Source: Ixodes scapularis (taxonomy: Eukaryota > Arthropoda > Arachnida > Ixodida > Ixodidae). Taken from it: DNA of 64,000 bases. Both the position numbers and the translations under genes were made by a program. Location: positions 56,176,121 through 56,240,120 of the forward strand of contig NW_024609880.1 of NCBI RefSeq assembly GCF_016920785.2. Direction: 5' to 3'. The notes beneath the pieces were generated by a model. That model had not been told where the DNA came from and searched no databases. It saw only the letters and a list, made by a program, of their open reading frames with translations. Below, piece by piece: positions 1 through 11,159 of the stretch. Positions within the stretch are counted from its first letter, which is position 1. Each line of letters begins with the position of its first letter.

Positions 1-56
1 GCTCGCGAAAATTAGTTTCTTAACGTATCCCGCTACAATTTACTACGAAGGTGCAA

Positions 57-434
57 GCAGGTGGTGGAAGTTTACAGTGAAAAAAAATCAATAAATAAAC
101 TTACCACGTTCAAAAAAAAAAAAACAAAAAAACAACTGTCTTGGGCTATTTATGCAGCCACTTCACAGACGATGCACGCATCGGGAGAAGTGCTGGCGAC
201 AGATGGCGTAGGCCGCGTCAAGGAGGCGCCTACCGATTCGGGTTCTTTTGTAAGATCGTCTGCTCAAACCGAATTGCCCGGCGCTTTTTCGGCGCGGAGT
301 ACGCCATCTGTCGGCAGCACTTCTCTCCATGCGTGCATCGTCTGCGATGTGGCGGCGTAGATTGCCTATCACAGTTTTATTTATTTTTTTTTTTTTAAAT
401 CCAAATAAACTTGTAACTTTCTTCCACCACCTGC
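57..434. mobile_element. Hairpin-type MITE at window start
   Basis: The ends are inverted copies of GCAGGTGGTGGAAG (57-70 and 421-434), with further pairing GTGC/GCAC just outside. A second inverted pair lies inside: the stretch around 168-215 (cacagacgatgcacgc, then a 'gacagatggcgta' segment) is complementary to 303-352. The short open frames here in all directions are by-products of this palindromic structure. No target duplication could be fixed, so the superfamily is unknown. Confidence 0.6.
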
Positions 435-874
435 TGGCACATCTGTGCAGCGGAGCTGGTCCTAAGAGATCGCAAGAGGATTAAAAACCGGTCTCGTCTC
501 TCTCAGTCGTACTCGGTTGCAAGAGTGTGAACGGGCCTTTAGTTTGCACGCCTTAGAAAACGTCCTGATGAGTTAAACTTGAAGAACATAGAAAAGGGCA
601 CGATGTATAAGAAATGAGGTTCAACAAGGCTCATTCTTTTTTAGGCATCTCGCCCCTTTTCTTTGTTTTTTCAGTTTAACCCATCAGGATGAACGCTGTG
701 TGTATGCCTTCCTTGTTTCCTGTTTCTCGTTGTTCTTTTTTTTCCCCTCTTCTGTTTTGTAAAATGATCAACCAACTTGCCCAACTTTCTGCCTTGTTAA
801 GCGTTTAGGATCTGAATGCCGCGCACATTCAACTACTATTATTCTAAATATCGTTGAACGGACTGGCGTTTCAG

Positions 875-931
875 GGGGTCGTCTCCGTCGAGGGCTACTT
901 TCCGGCCGGAACGTGGTACGACTACCACACG
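875..931 (+). CDS. GH31 gene, first exon in window
   Basis: 19 codons, phase 0 at both ends, preceded by a gcgtttcag acceptor and followed by a gtacgc donor. It encodes GVVSVEGYFPAGTWYDYHT, the strand pair that follows the barrel in GH31 enzymes (family pattern: YFP.G.WYDY.T). No further exon was found between base 1 and 874, so the preceding exon lies outside the window. Confidence 0.9.
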
Positions 932-3900
932 GTACGCAAACTGTGTTTCTATACTGAGTTTCACTTTCCGCCTGCCCGCGCCTGTCCGCCGCGGGCAGGC
1001 GCCGCGGGCAGCGCCTGCCCGCGGTGGACGCTGCCAGCCATCCAAGCCAATCTAGTGTCTTGGTGAGTGTCACGCAGACTTGTACACGTTACTGAAAAAA
1101 AGTAACTGATTACAATTACAATTACTACAGTCAAAAAAGTAACCGATTACCGTTACTGATTACTGCCTCCCAGAAGTAATTGAACAATTACTGCAAAGTA
1201 ATTGATTACTTTTCAAGTTACTTTCACGTTACTTCTTATTGCGATGACAGAAATACACAAATACACAGTAAAATATTGCGTACACAATTTTGTTTGGTTA
1301 TTGTTCCCTTTTTTGTTTTCAGACCCGGACCTTGTCGTGTAGCTGACGCGTCGACCTAAGGAACAAAGCCCACTAAAAAGTCAATAGCGAGTTCCCGCTT
1401 CCCGTCTACTTTATCAGCAATCTGCAACGAGATCCGGAACTCCCCAGCCAAGGCTGGTGGCGCGCTTGTAGAAGAGCGTGGCGCAAAAGAAAAAAGGATT
1501 TGCCGACTAATCCTAGTTTTATTTTTTTTAGATGTTAAAAAAATGTCAATCATTTTTGCTCCATGGCTGAGTGACTATGTTGATTTTTGTGAGAAAAAAA
1601 AAATTGTGGAATGAAAAATGTAATTGGTAATTGTGTAATTGATTTTGTAATTGATTACAGAAAAAAAGTAATTGAATTACTCCGAGCGTTACAGCTTGAC
1701 AAATGTAATTGAAGCGTTACAAAATTACACTTAACTGTAATTGATTACAAGTAATCAATTACTTGTAACGCGTTACGTACAAGTCTGGTGTCACGTGACC
1801 TCTAGAGGGGCGCATCGACGCACGAGGTGCGGAGTCACGTGACACGTTCGCAGCTCGGGATTGGCTGGGATGATTTGTAGCCCCGCGTCGGTCAATCCTA
1901 AGGTGAAACGGAGAACACGGTGACACCGTGCACCGGTTTGTTTCGATTGCTCGCCAAGTACTTACGAATTCGCTCTTTCAAATAACGAGCATTCAGAAAG
2001 GCTAGTGCCAATTTAATTGAATGATTATTCTGATTTAGGTTTCCGTAATATCCCGACCGATTCCCCACTCCCAAAAGATAACCCACCTTTATTTTTAGCG
2101 CCATCTGCTATTTTTTTCTCAAATACACCAAAATATAGCCCACTTCTAGTAATAGCAGGGCCCTGGCCAATGGCGACATCGGCAGAAATGGCGTTACTTA
2201 GAAGGACGGGAGGGAGCTAAGCAAACATTGCTGACTGGGAAGGACAGTTGTGCTTGGTTCATCGCCCCTCGCTGCAATCGGAAGTTTCGCAGAACACAAA
2301 ATCTAAAACTAGCTTTTTGTTTACTCGTTTTTTGATCGCACACCGAAAGTTAGTTTGCTCCTTATTTTTACCCGATTTGCTTTGGAGTTTAGGTGGGCTA
2401 TCTCTAGGGATAGTAAGGTATAGTAAGTATAGAGAGGATGCATCTTCAGCAGTAATAACGCTTGTTAACAAGTTTTCTTCGGAAACCGAAAAGAAAAATC
2501 TGGTGTTGATGCAATAGCTATTGTTGTAATATTTTTGTTCCAATAAGCGGTGTCCTTTATGTCAGTTTTAACTGGATTCTTTGATCCACGGTCACACTGG
2601 TAATATGACATTCACAAAAACCCGTCTGCTGACAGTCTGTGCCGTGTTTGTCTCTTGTCACATTCACACAGTCCTGTCATGTGTGAAAGAACTGTCACAC
2701 ACGACAGTCCTGTCTCATTGGCCATCTAAAAACTACCTGCAGTCATGTTCGAAGTCATACACGTCTGTGTGAATCAAGCAACCATACTTCAAACAGACAC
2801 GTCATTATGTCTGCAGCGAGCGCCGTATTTTCTTTTTTGTGTGTGTGACGTATGAGCAGTTAGTGCGATTTAAGCCGGGGTCACACTGCACATACATCAG
2901 ACAAAAAGATAGTTTGAAAACTCGAGCCACTGCAATAGCCGTGGTTCGAATGCTGCGTGCCAAGTGTTCTCCTCGAACCCTTTGCTATGCGGTATTCGAA
3001 GCGTGCGGATGCCGCGGTGACTCGCGTTTGAATCCGTGAATACAAATGGTATTTTATATGATGTATAAAGCAACGTGATCCCGGCTTTAGTGTTCACGTG
3101 CGCCGAAGTCCCAAGTGCACAGCGTGACGCTGTTGGCGTGAACGAGCTCGTCTCCTTTATAAATGATGGGTTGCCACAAAAAAAAAAAAAAAAAAAAAAA
3201 AACTATTAATATGGTGAAGAGTTTTTTTTTTTTTTTTTTAACCAACTTACGTAAGCGGAAATCTTGTATGCCCTCCAGTCCCCCCTTCGAAGTAAAATGC
3301 GAAGCGCCGATGTTCGCGCGAACAGCTTATCGCGGGCTGTAGAGTTTATAAGTTATTCCTCTCAAACTCTATTTCGTCCCTCATTCACGTACCATGCAAA
3401 GTTTGTTTAGTTCCTTTTAGATTATCGCAAACGTTTTCACAAAGAACACCCCCCCCCCCCCCCTTCCCCGCCCAGAGAAATTGTGCAAAACCTAAATAGC
3501 CGTCAACGTGTGATCAGTCACGCGAGGTGGAGTTCACTTTACTCTTGTGATCGCCTTGAGAAACATGAACGCATCTCCACGTGGTGAACGATGTTGATTG
3601 GGGCGAAGCTCTGGTGGTGCTTGTCTGCGCAGACGCTGAGCCGCAGCATGCCGAGCCTTTCGTTCGTTTTCATCCATGCCAGAAAGAGAATGTGTGGTAT
3701 GGAACGTGGTTATATACGCATTTGACCGCAGCGCTCTCTCGTCTATAAACGTTGAGCCGATGCATGCAAAGTTTAACGCGATTATATACGCATTTGATCG
3801 CAGCGCCCTCTCCTGTATAGACGTTGAGCGGCTACATATGCAACGCCTCATTCATGACATCCCCAGTTCTTGAGTTACTACCACATCTCAGAGCCCCCTA

Positions 3901-6900
3901 CTCGTCCCGCAGTCGTGGCCGAGTGGTTAAGGCGATGGACTAGAAATCCATTGGGGTCTCCCCGCACAGGTTGGAATCCTGTCGAGTGTCGACTGCTCAA
4001 AAAAAATTTTTTTTTCATCATTGTTTTGACCTACACGGGCGCGTGAGTACACGTGCTCGTGCTCACGAGCACGAGCACCAGCAAGATCGATGTGAGCACG
4101 GACGCCGGACGGACAAGGCTAGACCCTAAGGAGCTTCGCCCCTAAAAGTTAATTTGGGCAGATCTACCGTAGAGCGCCTACAGGCCAATTCCTGGGCCGA
4201 AAGCAAGAGTTGTGTTCTCGAAACTGCGAAATATGTGTTCATTTCAGGGCCGCCAATTTTCTCAAGCTGACAAGGGACAATGGCTTACCGTGTATTCCCC
4301 GATTTCTGACCCCGAACGTCCGTGCAACTTGCACCTGAGGAGCGGATACGTGTTCCCCACGCAGGCACACGGGAACACCACCAATGTCAGGTAAGCCTGA
4401 TGCACCCTTCATATCAGTCGAGGGATACTGGATATTCTAGGGGCACTAGGTTCAAGTTTTCCAGAGCATGATGAAGAAAATTCAGTCATGCTTTGACCAC
4501 GTTAGTTTTTTTCTCTTTCTACGCGTTACGTGGTGCAGCGAGAGACCCAATAAAGTGCTCATTTATTCACTAAAGCACGGGAAGTGAGGCCACGCTTCAT
4601 TCTCGAACTTTCTGACTCTTTTCACAGAGAAACGGAACAAAATGGGGTGCTTCCAGCTTCGACCGCTGAGAAGCTGTAATTTCGCAGTTTGTCGGACGCC
4701 GAGAATCACGAAAGAGGCATAGAATTGGGAATAAATACAACAAAAACAATTTGGGAATAAAGTCAGCCCTGGTCTGCATTCCTTAAGCTGATATTATGTT
4801 TATATCCTACCTTGCTAGCTTGTGTGTGGCGCTATCATAGGGACTGGCGCGTGAGCATTGCTGTGAAAAATGCTTTTCTTTCAAAATGACCCCATAAATA
4901 AAGCTCTTTCGAAACAAAATACAGTTAGTGCGCAGGCGAGCTGGTGGAAGTTTTCCACGATGTACTTAACCGGAGAATGGGGCAGAAGGATGTTATGCCT
5001 GCCAAAGTTTTTTTTCCTCCTTCTGCCCCAGTCTGGGGTTAAACACATCATAGCTCTTCATAGAATTTTTACCACTTTCTCTCCATGCTTCAGATAAATT
5101 TAAAGGCAAAGTGTGGCTACTAAGCCCCCTCGGGGTTGTCCATACTAGTAGAGTTTGGTAATCTTTCGAGGGCTCCTCCCGGGTCCAGGAATCATGGCAG
5201 GGAGTCTGTTGACCAGAAAATAAAGTGGCCAGTCCACCATTTTGTGCAAGCGCCATAACACAAAATGACTGTAAAGCCAAGTTGAGGTGGCCAGATCTAA
5301 AGAGCTACTATCACAGCTCGTCGGTCACATTCTTTGTGTATTGACACTTCATGATTAGAGCTGTCATTGGTGACATCGGTGTGTTTCACCGTGATGTTCA
5401 GCCACCGAAACTTGTGATGCCGAAGCCACACAAAACCTGCGTTGGTGAGAACCCCGTTATATAAAGAAATGCAGGACTAACATTTCATGTGATTATATTG
5501 ATAATGTTAACCGATGGGAATAAAACAAAGCATAAATTGAAGGTTACTTCTGTTGGCACATACCTGCCTGTGCATGTAGCTCTGTACCGTCAAAGTCTAG
5601 GAAATTAATGATCCACGACACTATGCTCCTCGAGTGTGAATGTACCTGCATGATATCGCATCAATTGACAACTTTTCGTAAATTCCCCTACAGTCGCAAG
5701 AATCCGATGAAACTGATCGTTGCACTGAACAGCTCTGGAGAGGCTCACGGCGACCTGTACTGGGACGACGGTGAAATGAGAGGTCAGAGATTTTAATTTA
5801 CCTAGGACTCTCGATGCTTTTGGATCGTGTCAGAACGTTCCTGAGTACAATCATTGCTTTGGCACATTTAAGAAGCTTCAGGGGTGCCAGAAACAGCTGT
5901 TTTAAAATTAAATAGAATGAAACTCTTGGAATTCATGTGAAGGCATATTTTCACAGGAAGTTGTATGGTCAGAAATTGGTACATATTACATGATGGCAGC
6001 AGTGTGCACCTTTTGTTTTGCTGCATTATTGTAGCATAGGATGGTTCGACTTTGGGCTGGGTAATATGTAATGCTATGAAAATAATTGAAAAATATCTTG
6101 CATGCAATTTGGAAGATACTGAGTTGTAGGATGTCTTTGTTATAAATTTAAGTGACGACAACGTTTAAAAGAGGTATTTGCGTAGCGACATTCGGCGAGC
6201 ATTGCCTTTTTATCACTAACTGCCAAAAAAAAAATAGCGTGTTTTGCATTTGTAATTTACCGTTATAATTGGACAAACTATCAAACGTTGATTCGCTTCC
6301 ACCAGGTCCTTCGTCATGGTACTTTTTTCATATTTTAGATGAACCTTCTGTTGCACTCGCTACGCTTAATTCATTGCCTGTAAAATATTCTACAGCGTGG
6401 ATAAAGTACTATAAATAATATGACCGTCAAAATGTAAATAATATGACTGTAAAAAAAGACAAAAACTATTTCTATATAGAAGTAGCTTTTTTTTATTATT
6501 TGGTCTGCGTTTTTGAACTGCAACTTCTGGAGATTGTCTATTGTGAAATATGTGTGGAGTTAATTTGTCGGCAATAAATTTTTTCAGATGCCCAAACGCT
6601 GGGAGAATACATTTACTTGACATTCAAGGCAGCGAACGTAAGTACACCTCTGCTCAGCTTCTGAGCTCTGACTTAACAATATTATTATACAAAATAGCTT
6701 TTTTTTTTTTTTGTGAAATCGCCTTATGATATGTTGCCATCATTGCAATTAGCTTACTTATTGATTACTGATTGCAATTAGCTTACTTATTGATTACTGC
6801 TAACACCAATTTATTTGACCGCGATAGTATACTAATGCTGGAGCATGCTGAGGGACCTTACACATCTTGCAGATAAAATGGCACAAAGCGGCAAACGCAG

Positions 6901-9511
6901 AAAACGTTTATTTGATAGGAAAAGACGCAGGAACGTGGTTACGGCACCATCTATCACACTTTCCGAGTGGGTCAGTCGGAATCGTAGAATGCCAACAGAC
7001 ACCAGAAGATGCCGCTGCATTTCCCGATTAATGGTAAAAGGTGGAATTGTGTTGGCTCCTGTTTTATATATATATAAAGAAATCAGCAAAAATTATCCCC
7101 AACGCGTGCAAAGCAGAGCGCAGATTGGTGGTGCTCTTGTGTGTAAAAGTTGAATATACTGCAGCCATTAGATTACTTCAGATGTCACAAGATGTGCGAT
7201 CATAGCTCTTCATTGCTCCGATCAACCAGTAGCACGAGCACCTTCCTCTATGCCACAGCTCTGACGTCATATCGCTGAGGTGGTGCTAATCTCCGTGCAG
7301 CGCGTGCGCACTTTCGAATCTCGTTTCTGCTCACGCGCAGTGCCTAGCACTTGTTTGGGGAGACGCGGGCTTGCTTGTACACGAGGTGTTGGTCTAAAGC
7401 GGGCCTTTCCCTGAAAAAGAAAAGAAGAGCAAAATGTCATCTTTTTTGCAGAACACGCTGACCATCGCATGCTTTCAGTACAAAAAACTGTTTCAGTCTA
7501 CGTTCGACCAGGTGGCCATTATGTCCGTGCGTGTGCTAGGCTTAGATAAGAGGCCGGCCAAGGTCGAACTGGATGGCTTCTATCAACTCTCGAGAAGGCA
7601 GTATCGGTGGCATCACAGCAACAAGGTAAGTTTTTTGTTCTGAGCACTCTTTATGACGGACCTCTTTATCAAGTTACGGACTGTTCTTGTCAGTCTAAAA
7701 TATTCAACAATGGTGTGCTTTCGATCGTAGATGGTTGTAAAATATTAAGGCGAAAGCCCTTACTTGTCCCATTCAGCGAAAAGGCGACGTATAAAGCTTT
7801 AAAAATATGATTGAGCGGCAGGTGCCGCTCAATCGTATACGCAAGGACGACGCTGTTCATCCGTGCTCGTTGTGCGCTTCGTGCAATGCACTGTGAGGCG
7901 ATTCCGTCTACATTTACGGCCTCGACATCGGCAGCAGCGTCTACATCTACGGCGGCTTCCGCAGACAAACGTGGCCGCCCACGCAAATACGCAGCAGCAT
8001 CCTTAAGTGTCCTCCTCTAGGCGTCGTCACGTCGTCCCCTAGGCGTCGTTTTCGACGTCGTCTTAGACGTCGTCCTTTAGGTCATTCTAGATGTCGTCCT
8101 AGACGTCGTTCTTGACATCGTTTTCTAGGACTGTCATCCTCGACGTCGTCCCCAGACGCCGTTCTTGATGTCATCCTCTATGTCGTCCTTGAGGTCGTTT
8201 TAGACGCCGTACGTGGCGTCGTCGATCTCTAGGACATCGTCCTATACGTCGTCCTAAACTTTAATAGTTGTACAAACATTACTCGAAAACATTTCTCTCG
8301 CGGGGCACAGAGCCGTATATGAGGAGAGCTTGGCCACCATAGCGTTCCTTACCGAGTGAGCCAATTAGCCCGCGGCGCAGAGCCAGAGGCGTGAGCGCAT
8401 GCGCTTGAAGTTCCGGCTCCTCCCAGCTGAGCGGGGAGGGCCGCCATTTTCATTCATTCGCCCGGCGAAATGCATGGGATTGACATTCCGAATTTCGGTT
8501 CTTTCCTTTTTTTTGACAGGCCCTGGAAAGAAAATGATATAGTGTTATTCTTCGGTGGCTTAAAAAGCTAATGGATAAAGTTTTTCCACGTTTGAACGCA
8601 AACTTTTATTCAGGCGAAAAAGAAATAAGCCCGTGGCAGACGACGCATAGCCTCAACATTGCTCCGCGCCGACAGCGTTGCGTCAAAATGGAGGTCGACT
8701 CTTCTTTACTCCCTTCTTTCTCTCTCAGTTCTTCAGCGCTCTCCTTCGTTTCCTTCACCATTCTTCTCTCCGGCGCCTTTCTACACGAAAACAGTCTTGA
8801 GTGTCCTCCTGTATTTTTTTTTTTCTGTCATGCTATTCCATTAGCTTTCAGAAATGTTTTGTTTACTGTGCTGAAGAAATCCGGGGTCACAGTGCTTGTA
8901 CATCCTACAAAAGACAGTCTGCGTACATATTTGAACGCGAGTCACCGCGAGATCTATGCTTCGAATGCCGCATGGCAACGAGTTTAAGGAGGAAACTTGG
9001 CACGCAGCATTTGTACCACGGATATTGCGGTAACTTGTTTGAGACCGTCTTTTGTATGATGCATGAGCAGTGTGACAACGGTTCAAGGTTGGTTATAAGA
9101 AAAGAAAAAAAAAGTTTAATAAAAGAATGGGGAGAGAAACTATCCAAGAGTACTTCACGTGTGTCGGTTTTCCACTTTCCCTGTTGAAAAAAGTTAATAT
9201 AAAGTTTTGTTGCTGAGTGTTAATAAATTGCACAGAGATGGGAAACTTCATCTTGCATACCGGTGCTCACGCTGTTCCTTAAACAGAAATAATACGCGGG
9301 AAGTCATTAAATCAAGATAAAACGCACCAAGATCTTTGTCTTCCCATGTGTTGCAGTGAGGTAGGGGTATTTTACTTTATTATTTATAAGCTCATTTCTA
9401 TTAATATTTTCTGTTCTTGTTGTTTTCTTTTCCCTTCCCTAGGTTATGGATCTGAAGAATATTCTAATACCGCTAAGGAAGAACACAACCGTGCGCTGGT
9501 CAATGTCGTGA
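875..9511 (+). CDS. Glycoside hydrolase family 31 (alpha-glucosidase/maltase type), 3' part of gene, six exons
   Basis: Join of 875-931, 4248-4390, 5694-5782, 6588-6637, 7452-7625 and 9443-9511: 582 nt, 193 codons plus TGA, no frame break, every intron GT-AG. The product is the C-terminal beta-domain region of a GH31 enzyme, a family that releases alpha-linked glucose from maltose, starch or glycogen ends, in lysosomes or at cell surfaces. Recognisable family motifs in order are YFPAGTWYDYHT, NLHLRSGYVFPTQ, SRKNPMKLIVAL, GDLYWDDGE and SVRVLGL. The catalytic nucleophile and acid/base lie in the barrel, in exons before base 1, so activity cannot be judged here. Intron lengths are about 3.3, 1.3, 0.8, 0.8 and 1.8 kb, and several carry transposons. 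Lysosomal and secreted members share these motifs, so the subtype is open. Confidence 0.9.
1075..1787. mobile_element. hAT-type non-autonomous transposon in GH31 intron
   Basis: The termini CAGACTTGTAC and GTACAAGTCTG are inverted copies, and both sides are flanked by the direct repeat GTGTCACG (1067-1074, 1788-1795). An 8-bp target duplication with a CAG-type end is the hAT signature. The subterminal regions are packed with GTTAC/GTAAC and GTAATTGATTAC motifs. There is no transposase frame; 713 bp. Confidence 0.85.
2873..3086. mobile_element. PIF/Harbinger-like MITE
   Basis: Ends AGCCGGGGTCACACTGC and its degenerate inverse (ending GATCCCGGCT), flanked by TTA on each side (2870-2872, 3087-3089). 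A 3-bp TWA duplication fits PIF/Harbinger. A diverged relative lies near 8880-9083. Confidence 0.65.
3177..3240. repeat. Poly-A and poly-T runs
   Basis: An A run (about 3177-3202) and a T run (about 3224-3239) face each other across 20 bases and could form a simple hairpin. It may be the remains of retroelement tails. A C run lies at about 3450-3462. Confidence 0.7.
3707..3850. repeat. Two-unit tandem duplication, about 78 bp
   Basis: The segment with ttatatacgcatttgaccgc at about 3709 recurs at about 3785 with a few changes, including the following cgctctct/cgccctctc and the tataaacgttgag/tatagacgttgag parts. No coding meaning was recognised. Confidence 0.6.
3909..3996 (+). pseudogene. tRNA-Ser (AGA) pseudogene or retro-copy
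   Basis: The D arm (TGGCCGAGTGGTTAAGGC), anticodon arm (ATGGA-CTAGAAA-TCCAT, anticodon AGA), long variable arm (TGGGGTCTCCCC) and T stem (ACAGG/CCTGT) of a eukaryotic tRNA-Ser are all present. Two defects argue against function. The T loop reads TTGGAAT where TTCGAAT is expected, losing the invariant C. Seven extra bases (CGAGTGT) also stand before the 3' acceptor strand CGACTGC. An A/T run follows. Confidence 0.75.
4051..4077. repeat. Short perfect palindrome
   Basis: GTGCTCGTGCTC is followed after two bases by its exact inverse GAGCACGAGCAC. It sits 55 bases past the tRNA-Ser pseudogene. No element boundary is visible. Confidence 0.6.
4248..4390 (+). CDS. GH31 gene, exon 2 in window
   Basis: 143 nt between a catttcag acceptor and a gtaagc donor; starts phase 0 and ends after two bases of a Ser codon. 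It contains NLHLRSGYVFPTQ, matching the GH31 pattern NLH.RGGYI.P.Q. One Gly of the usual RGG is Ser here. The first base is placed from the reading frame; the acceptor could be one base off. Confidence 0.88.
5694..5782 (+). CDS. GH31 gene, exon 3 in window
   Basis: 89 nt after a ccctacag acceptor; the donor is gtcaga. The joined codon gives Ser, then RKNPMKLIVALNSSGEAHGD, then LYWDDGEMR. The (F/Y)WDDGE motif is a hallmark of the GH31 C-terminal domain. The donor was chosen because it is the one that keeps the next exon in frame. Confidence 0.9.
6588..6637 (+). CDS. GH31 gene, exon 4 in window
   Basis: 50 nt between a ttttttcag acceptor and a gtaagt donor. Two leading bases complete an Asp codon; the remaining 16 codons read AQTLGEYIYLTFKAAN, which fits the strand after WDDGE in GH31. 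Too short to stand alone, but frame and family order support it. Confidence 0.85.
6740..6800. repeat. 29-bp tandem duplication in GH31 intron
   Basis: The run gcaattagcttacttattga plus ttactgatt occurs twice in direct tandem. Probably a recent slippage product; nothing else is seen here. Confidence 0.7.
7452..7625 (+). CDS. GH31 gene, exon 5 in window
   Basis: 174 nt, 58 codons, phase 0 at both ends, acceptor cttttttgcag and donor gtaagt. It starts NTLTIACF and contains AIMSVRVLGLDKRPAKVELD, the distal C-terminal domain pattern (SV.VLGL..RP..V...G). The following codons are rich in Arg, His and Tyr, a variable part of the family. Confidence 0.88.
8010..8268. repeat. Degenerate GACGTCGTCCTA minisatellite in GH31 intron
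   Basis: About twenty imperfect units of 12-15 bp built on 'gacgtcgtcctag' run through this part of the last intron. The unit length varies and stops occur in all frames, so it is a satellite, not a coding repeat. The units carry many GACGTC/GACGTCG cores, the inner part of a CRE-like site. Confidence 0.7.
8320..8700. mobile_element. Repeat segment homologous to the inside of the 16.2-kb hAT element
   Basis: From 'gccaattagcccgcggcgca' onward this segment aligns with 16505-16839 and continues, without the SINE, into the sequence at 17149-17195 (gctccgcgccgacagcgttg). It thus keeps the empty SINE site (around 8629-8641). Its own ends were not found. Confidence 0.7.
8880..9083. mobile_element. 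Diverged MITE related to 2873-3086
   Basis: Starts ccggggtcacagtgcttgta and ends gagcagtgtgacaacgg, an imperfect inverted pair sharing the ccggggtcacastgc end and inner CATC/AAAAGACAGT motifs with the element at 2873-3086. The edges are degraded and no duplication is visible. Confidence 0.5.
9443..9511 (+). CDS. GH31 gene, terminal coding exon
   Basis: Starts after a cccttccctag acceptor and encodes VMDLKNILIPLRKNTTVRWS, Met, Ser and stop. The last strand of GH31 proteins has the same pattern (hydrophobic, LPL, charged residues, then W.). No AATAAA is seen before a 1.47-kb foldback element begins 171 bases after the stop, so that insertion probably lies in the 3' UTR. Confidence 0.85.
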   Translation, partial: VMDLKNILIPLRKNTTVRWSMS

Positions 9512-9638
9512 CAGTCCTTCAGTTTCTGTGACATCTATCTCTGAAGACGACGAAGATGAGAACGAAACTGTGCCTCGAGATCTCTCTTACAGTGTGCTAC
9601 CTTCTAAGTCAGACTGGCACGTCAGTGTGAGTTCGTAA
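9507..9638 (+). other. Acidic short open stretch after the GH31 stop, unrecognised
   Basis: In the frame one base off the GH31 frame, the sequence after the stop reads SVSVTSISEDDEDENETVPR and continues to a TAA at 9636-9638. The Ser/Asp/Glu-rich composition resembles a disordered protein tail. It is more likely 3' UTR or transposon remnant than a gene, because no start codon or splice evidence ties it to an exon. Confidence 0.25.
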
Positions 9639-9681
9639 AAGAAAAAGAAAAGCCCCCGAGGTCTCCAAGGGTGCTGACACC

Positions 9682-11152
9682 ACTGATCTCTATGACAATT
9701 GCTGGATCGCGCTTCCCCGCTTGTTCGCTGCAGCGCAAGTGAAGCCACCGGGCTTCACTCGCTTGGGATACGATTTGCCGTTTTTGCTAGCCTTTGCTGC
9801 GGTTTTCCAGCGTGCTGACGACACGTTTTCTACTCGTTCGTCATCATTCGCCGAATAAGTTTTTTGAAGACTCTGTGTATTGTTGAGACTTGCCGTTGTG
9901 AACACGTGGAAAATTTTACGAAAGTGCAGTGTCGCAGGAAAAAGGCACAACGCGTCGAAAGGAAGGGCTGGCGGCGTGTTCAACGCGTCATTGGCACGCC
10001 GAAGTGCCGTGTCTCTGTGCCTTCGCACGCTTGGATACCGACCAAGAACCGACGCCGTGTGTATGTGTTCAGCGAGTGCAATGTGCGTGAAGCTGTTCGT
10101 GCCTCTGGATCAGCGTCTTTTCCTCTCGCGGTTTAGGAACGAGCTTAATCCAGCGTCCACTAGCGACGGAAGATGGGGAGAAGGTACGTCTTTTTTTCGT
10201 CCTTAGACGATTTCCACAATACCGTGCACAACAGCTCCTCATCACTGATCAGTGCTGGCTTATTATCAACCCACTTAATTGCACTTGACGTTTGAGCGCG
10301 GCTCGCCTAATTGTAATTGGTCAACAGATTGCACACGACCATATCGGCCGCGCTTCAAAGATTTTCATTCTCGTCGTCTTGTACTTTTGCTTTCGAAAAC
10401 CCCCCTGGCTCCACAACGTTGCCCTATTCGTGCTCCCACGGAATCTATTAGAGTAGATTTGGGACATAGCCATGGTTAATATAGTACATAAGAACACGTA
10501 CAGATCTCCCCCTTTTATTGATAGCAACTCACCGGAACAGCTGGACGATCCAGAACTCCGTGGCCGATATACATAAATGATCTAAAGGCATCTACGCGCG
10601 ACACACGTTCAGAACTTTGGGGCGGCGTCAATTCTTGACCGGTATCCAAGCGTGCGAAGGCACAAAGATGCTACACTCGGCGTGCCAAGGAAGCTTTGAT
10701 CACGCCGCGACACCGGCGACACGCTTTCGACGAGTTGTACCTTTTGACACGGCTTCACGCACATTGCACTCGCTAAACACATTCACACGGCGTCGGTTCT
10801 TGGTCGGTATCCAAGCGCGCGAAGGCACAGAGACACGGCACTTCGGCGTGCCAAGGATGCTTTGAACACGCCGCCAGCCCTTCCTTTCGACGCGTTGTGC
10901 CTTTTTCCTGCGATACTGCACTTTCGTAAACTTTTCCACGTGTTCACAACGGCAAGTCTCAACAATACACAGAGTCTTCAAAAAACTTCTTCGGCGAATG
11001 ACGACGAACGAGTAGAAAACGTGTCGTCAGCACGCTGGAAAACCGCAGCAAAGGCTAGCAAAAACGGCAAATCGTATCCCAAGCGAGTGAGGCCCGGTGG
11101 CTTCACTTGCGGGAGCGGCAAGCGCGATCCAGCAATTGTCATTGAGATCAGT
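9682..11152. mobile_element. 1.47-kb foldback element, copy 1
   Basis: Begins ACTGATCTC and ends GAGATCAGT. The first roughly 430 bp return inverted at the other end, making long terminal inverted repeats around an unrelated centre. Copies 2 (11160-12627) and 3 (47993-49463) share the same structure and orientation. The several 60-145-codon frames here, such as one with CRRKKAQRVERKGWRRVQ, are forced by the inverted repeats and occur in every copy and both directions; no transposase is seen. Long TIRs with 9-10 bp duplications (copy 3) suggest a foldback/Mutator-like origin. Confidence 0.8.
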
Positions 11153-11159
11153 GGCTGAC

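Noticed and set aside
8571..9187. Plus-strand frames of 128-138 codons between GH31 exons
   Set aside because: They span a known repeat segment and a MITE with inverted ends; composition and lack of motifs argue against a gene.
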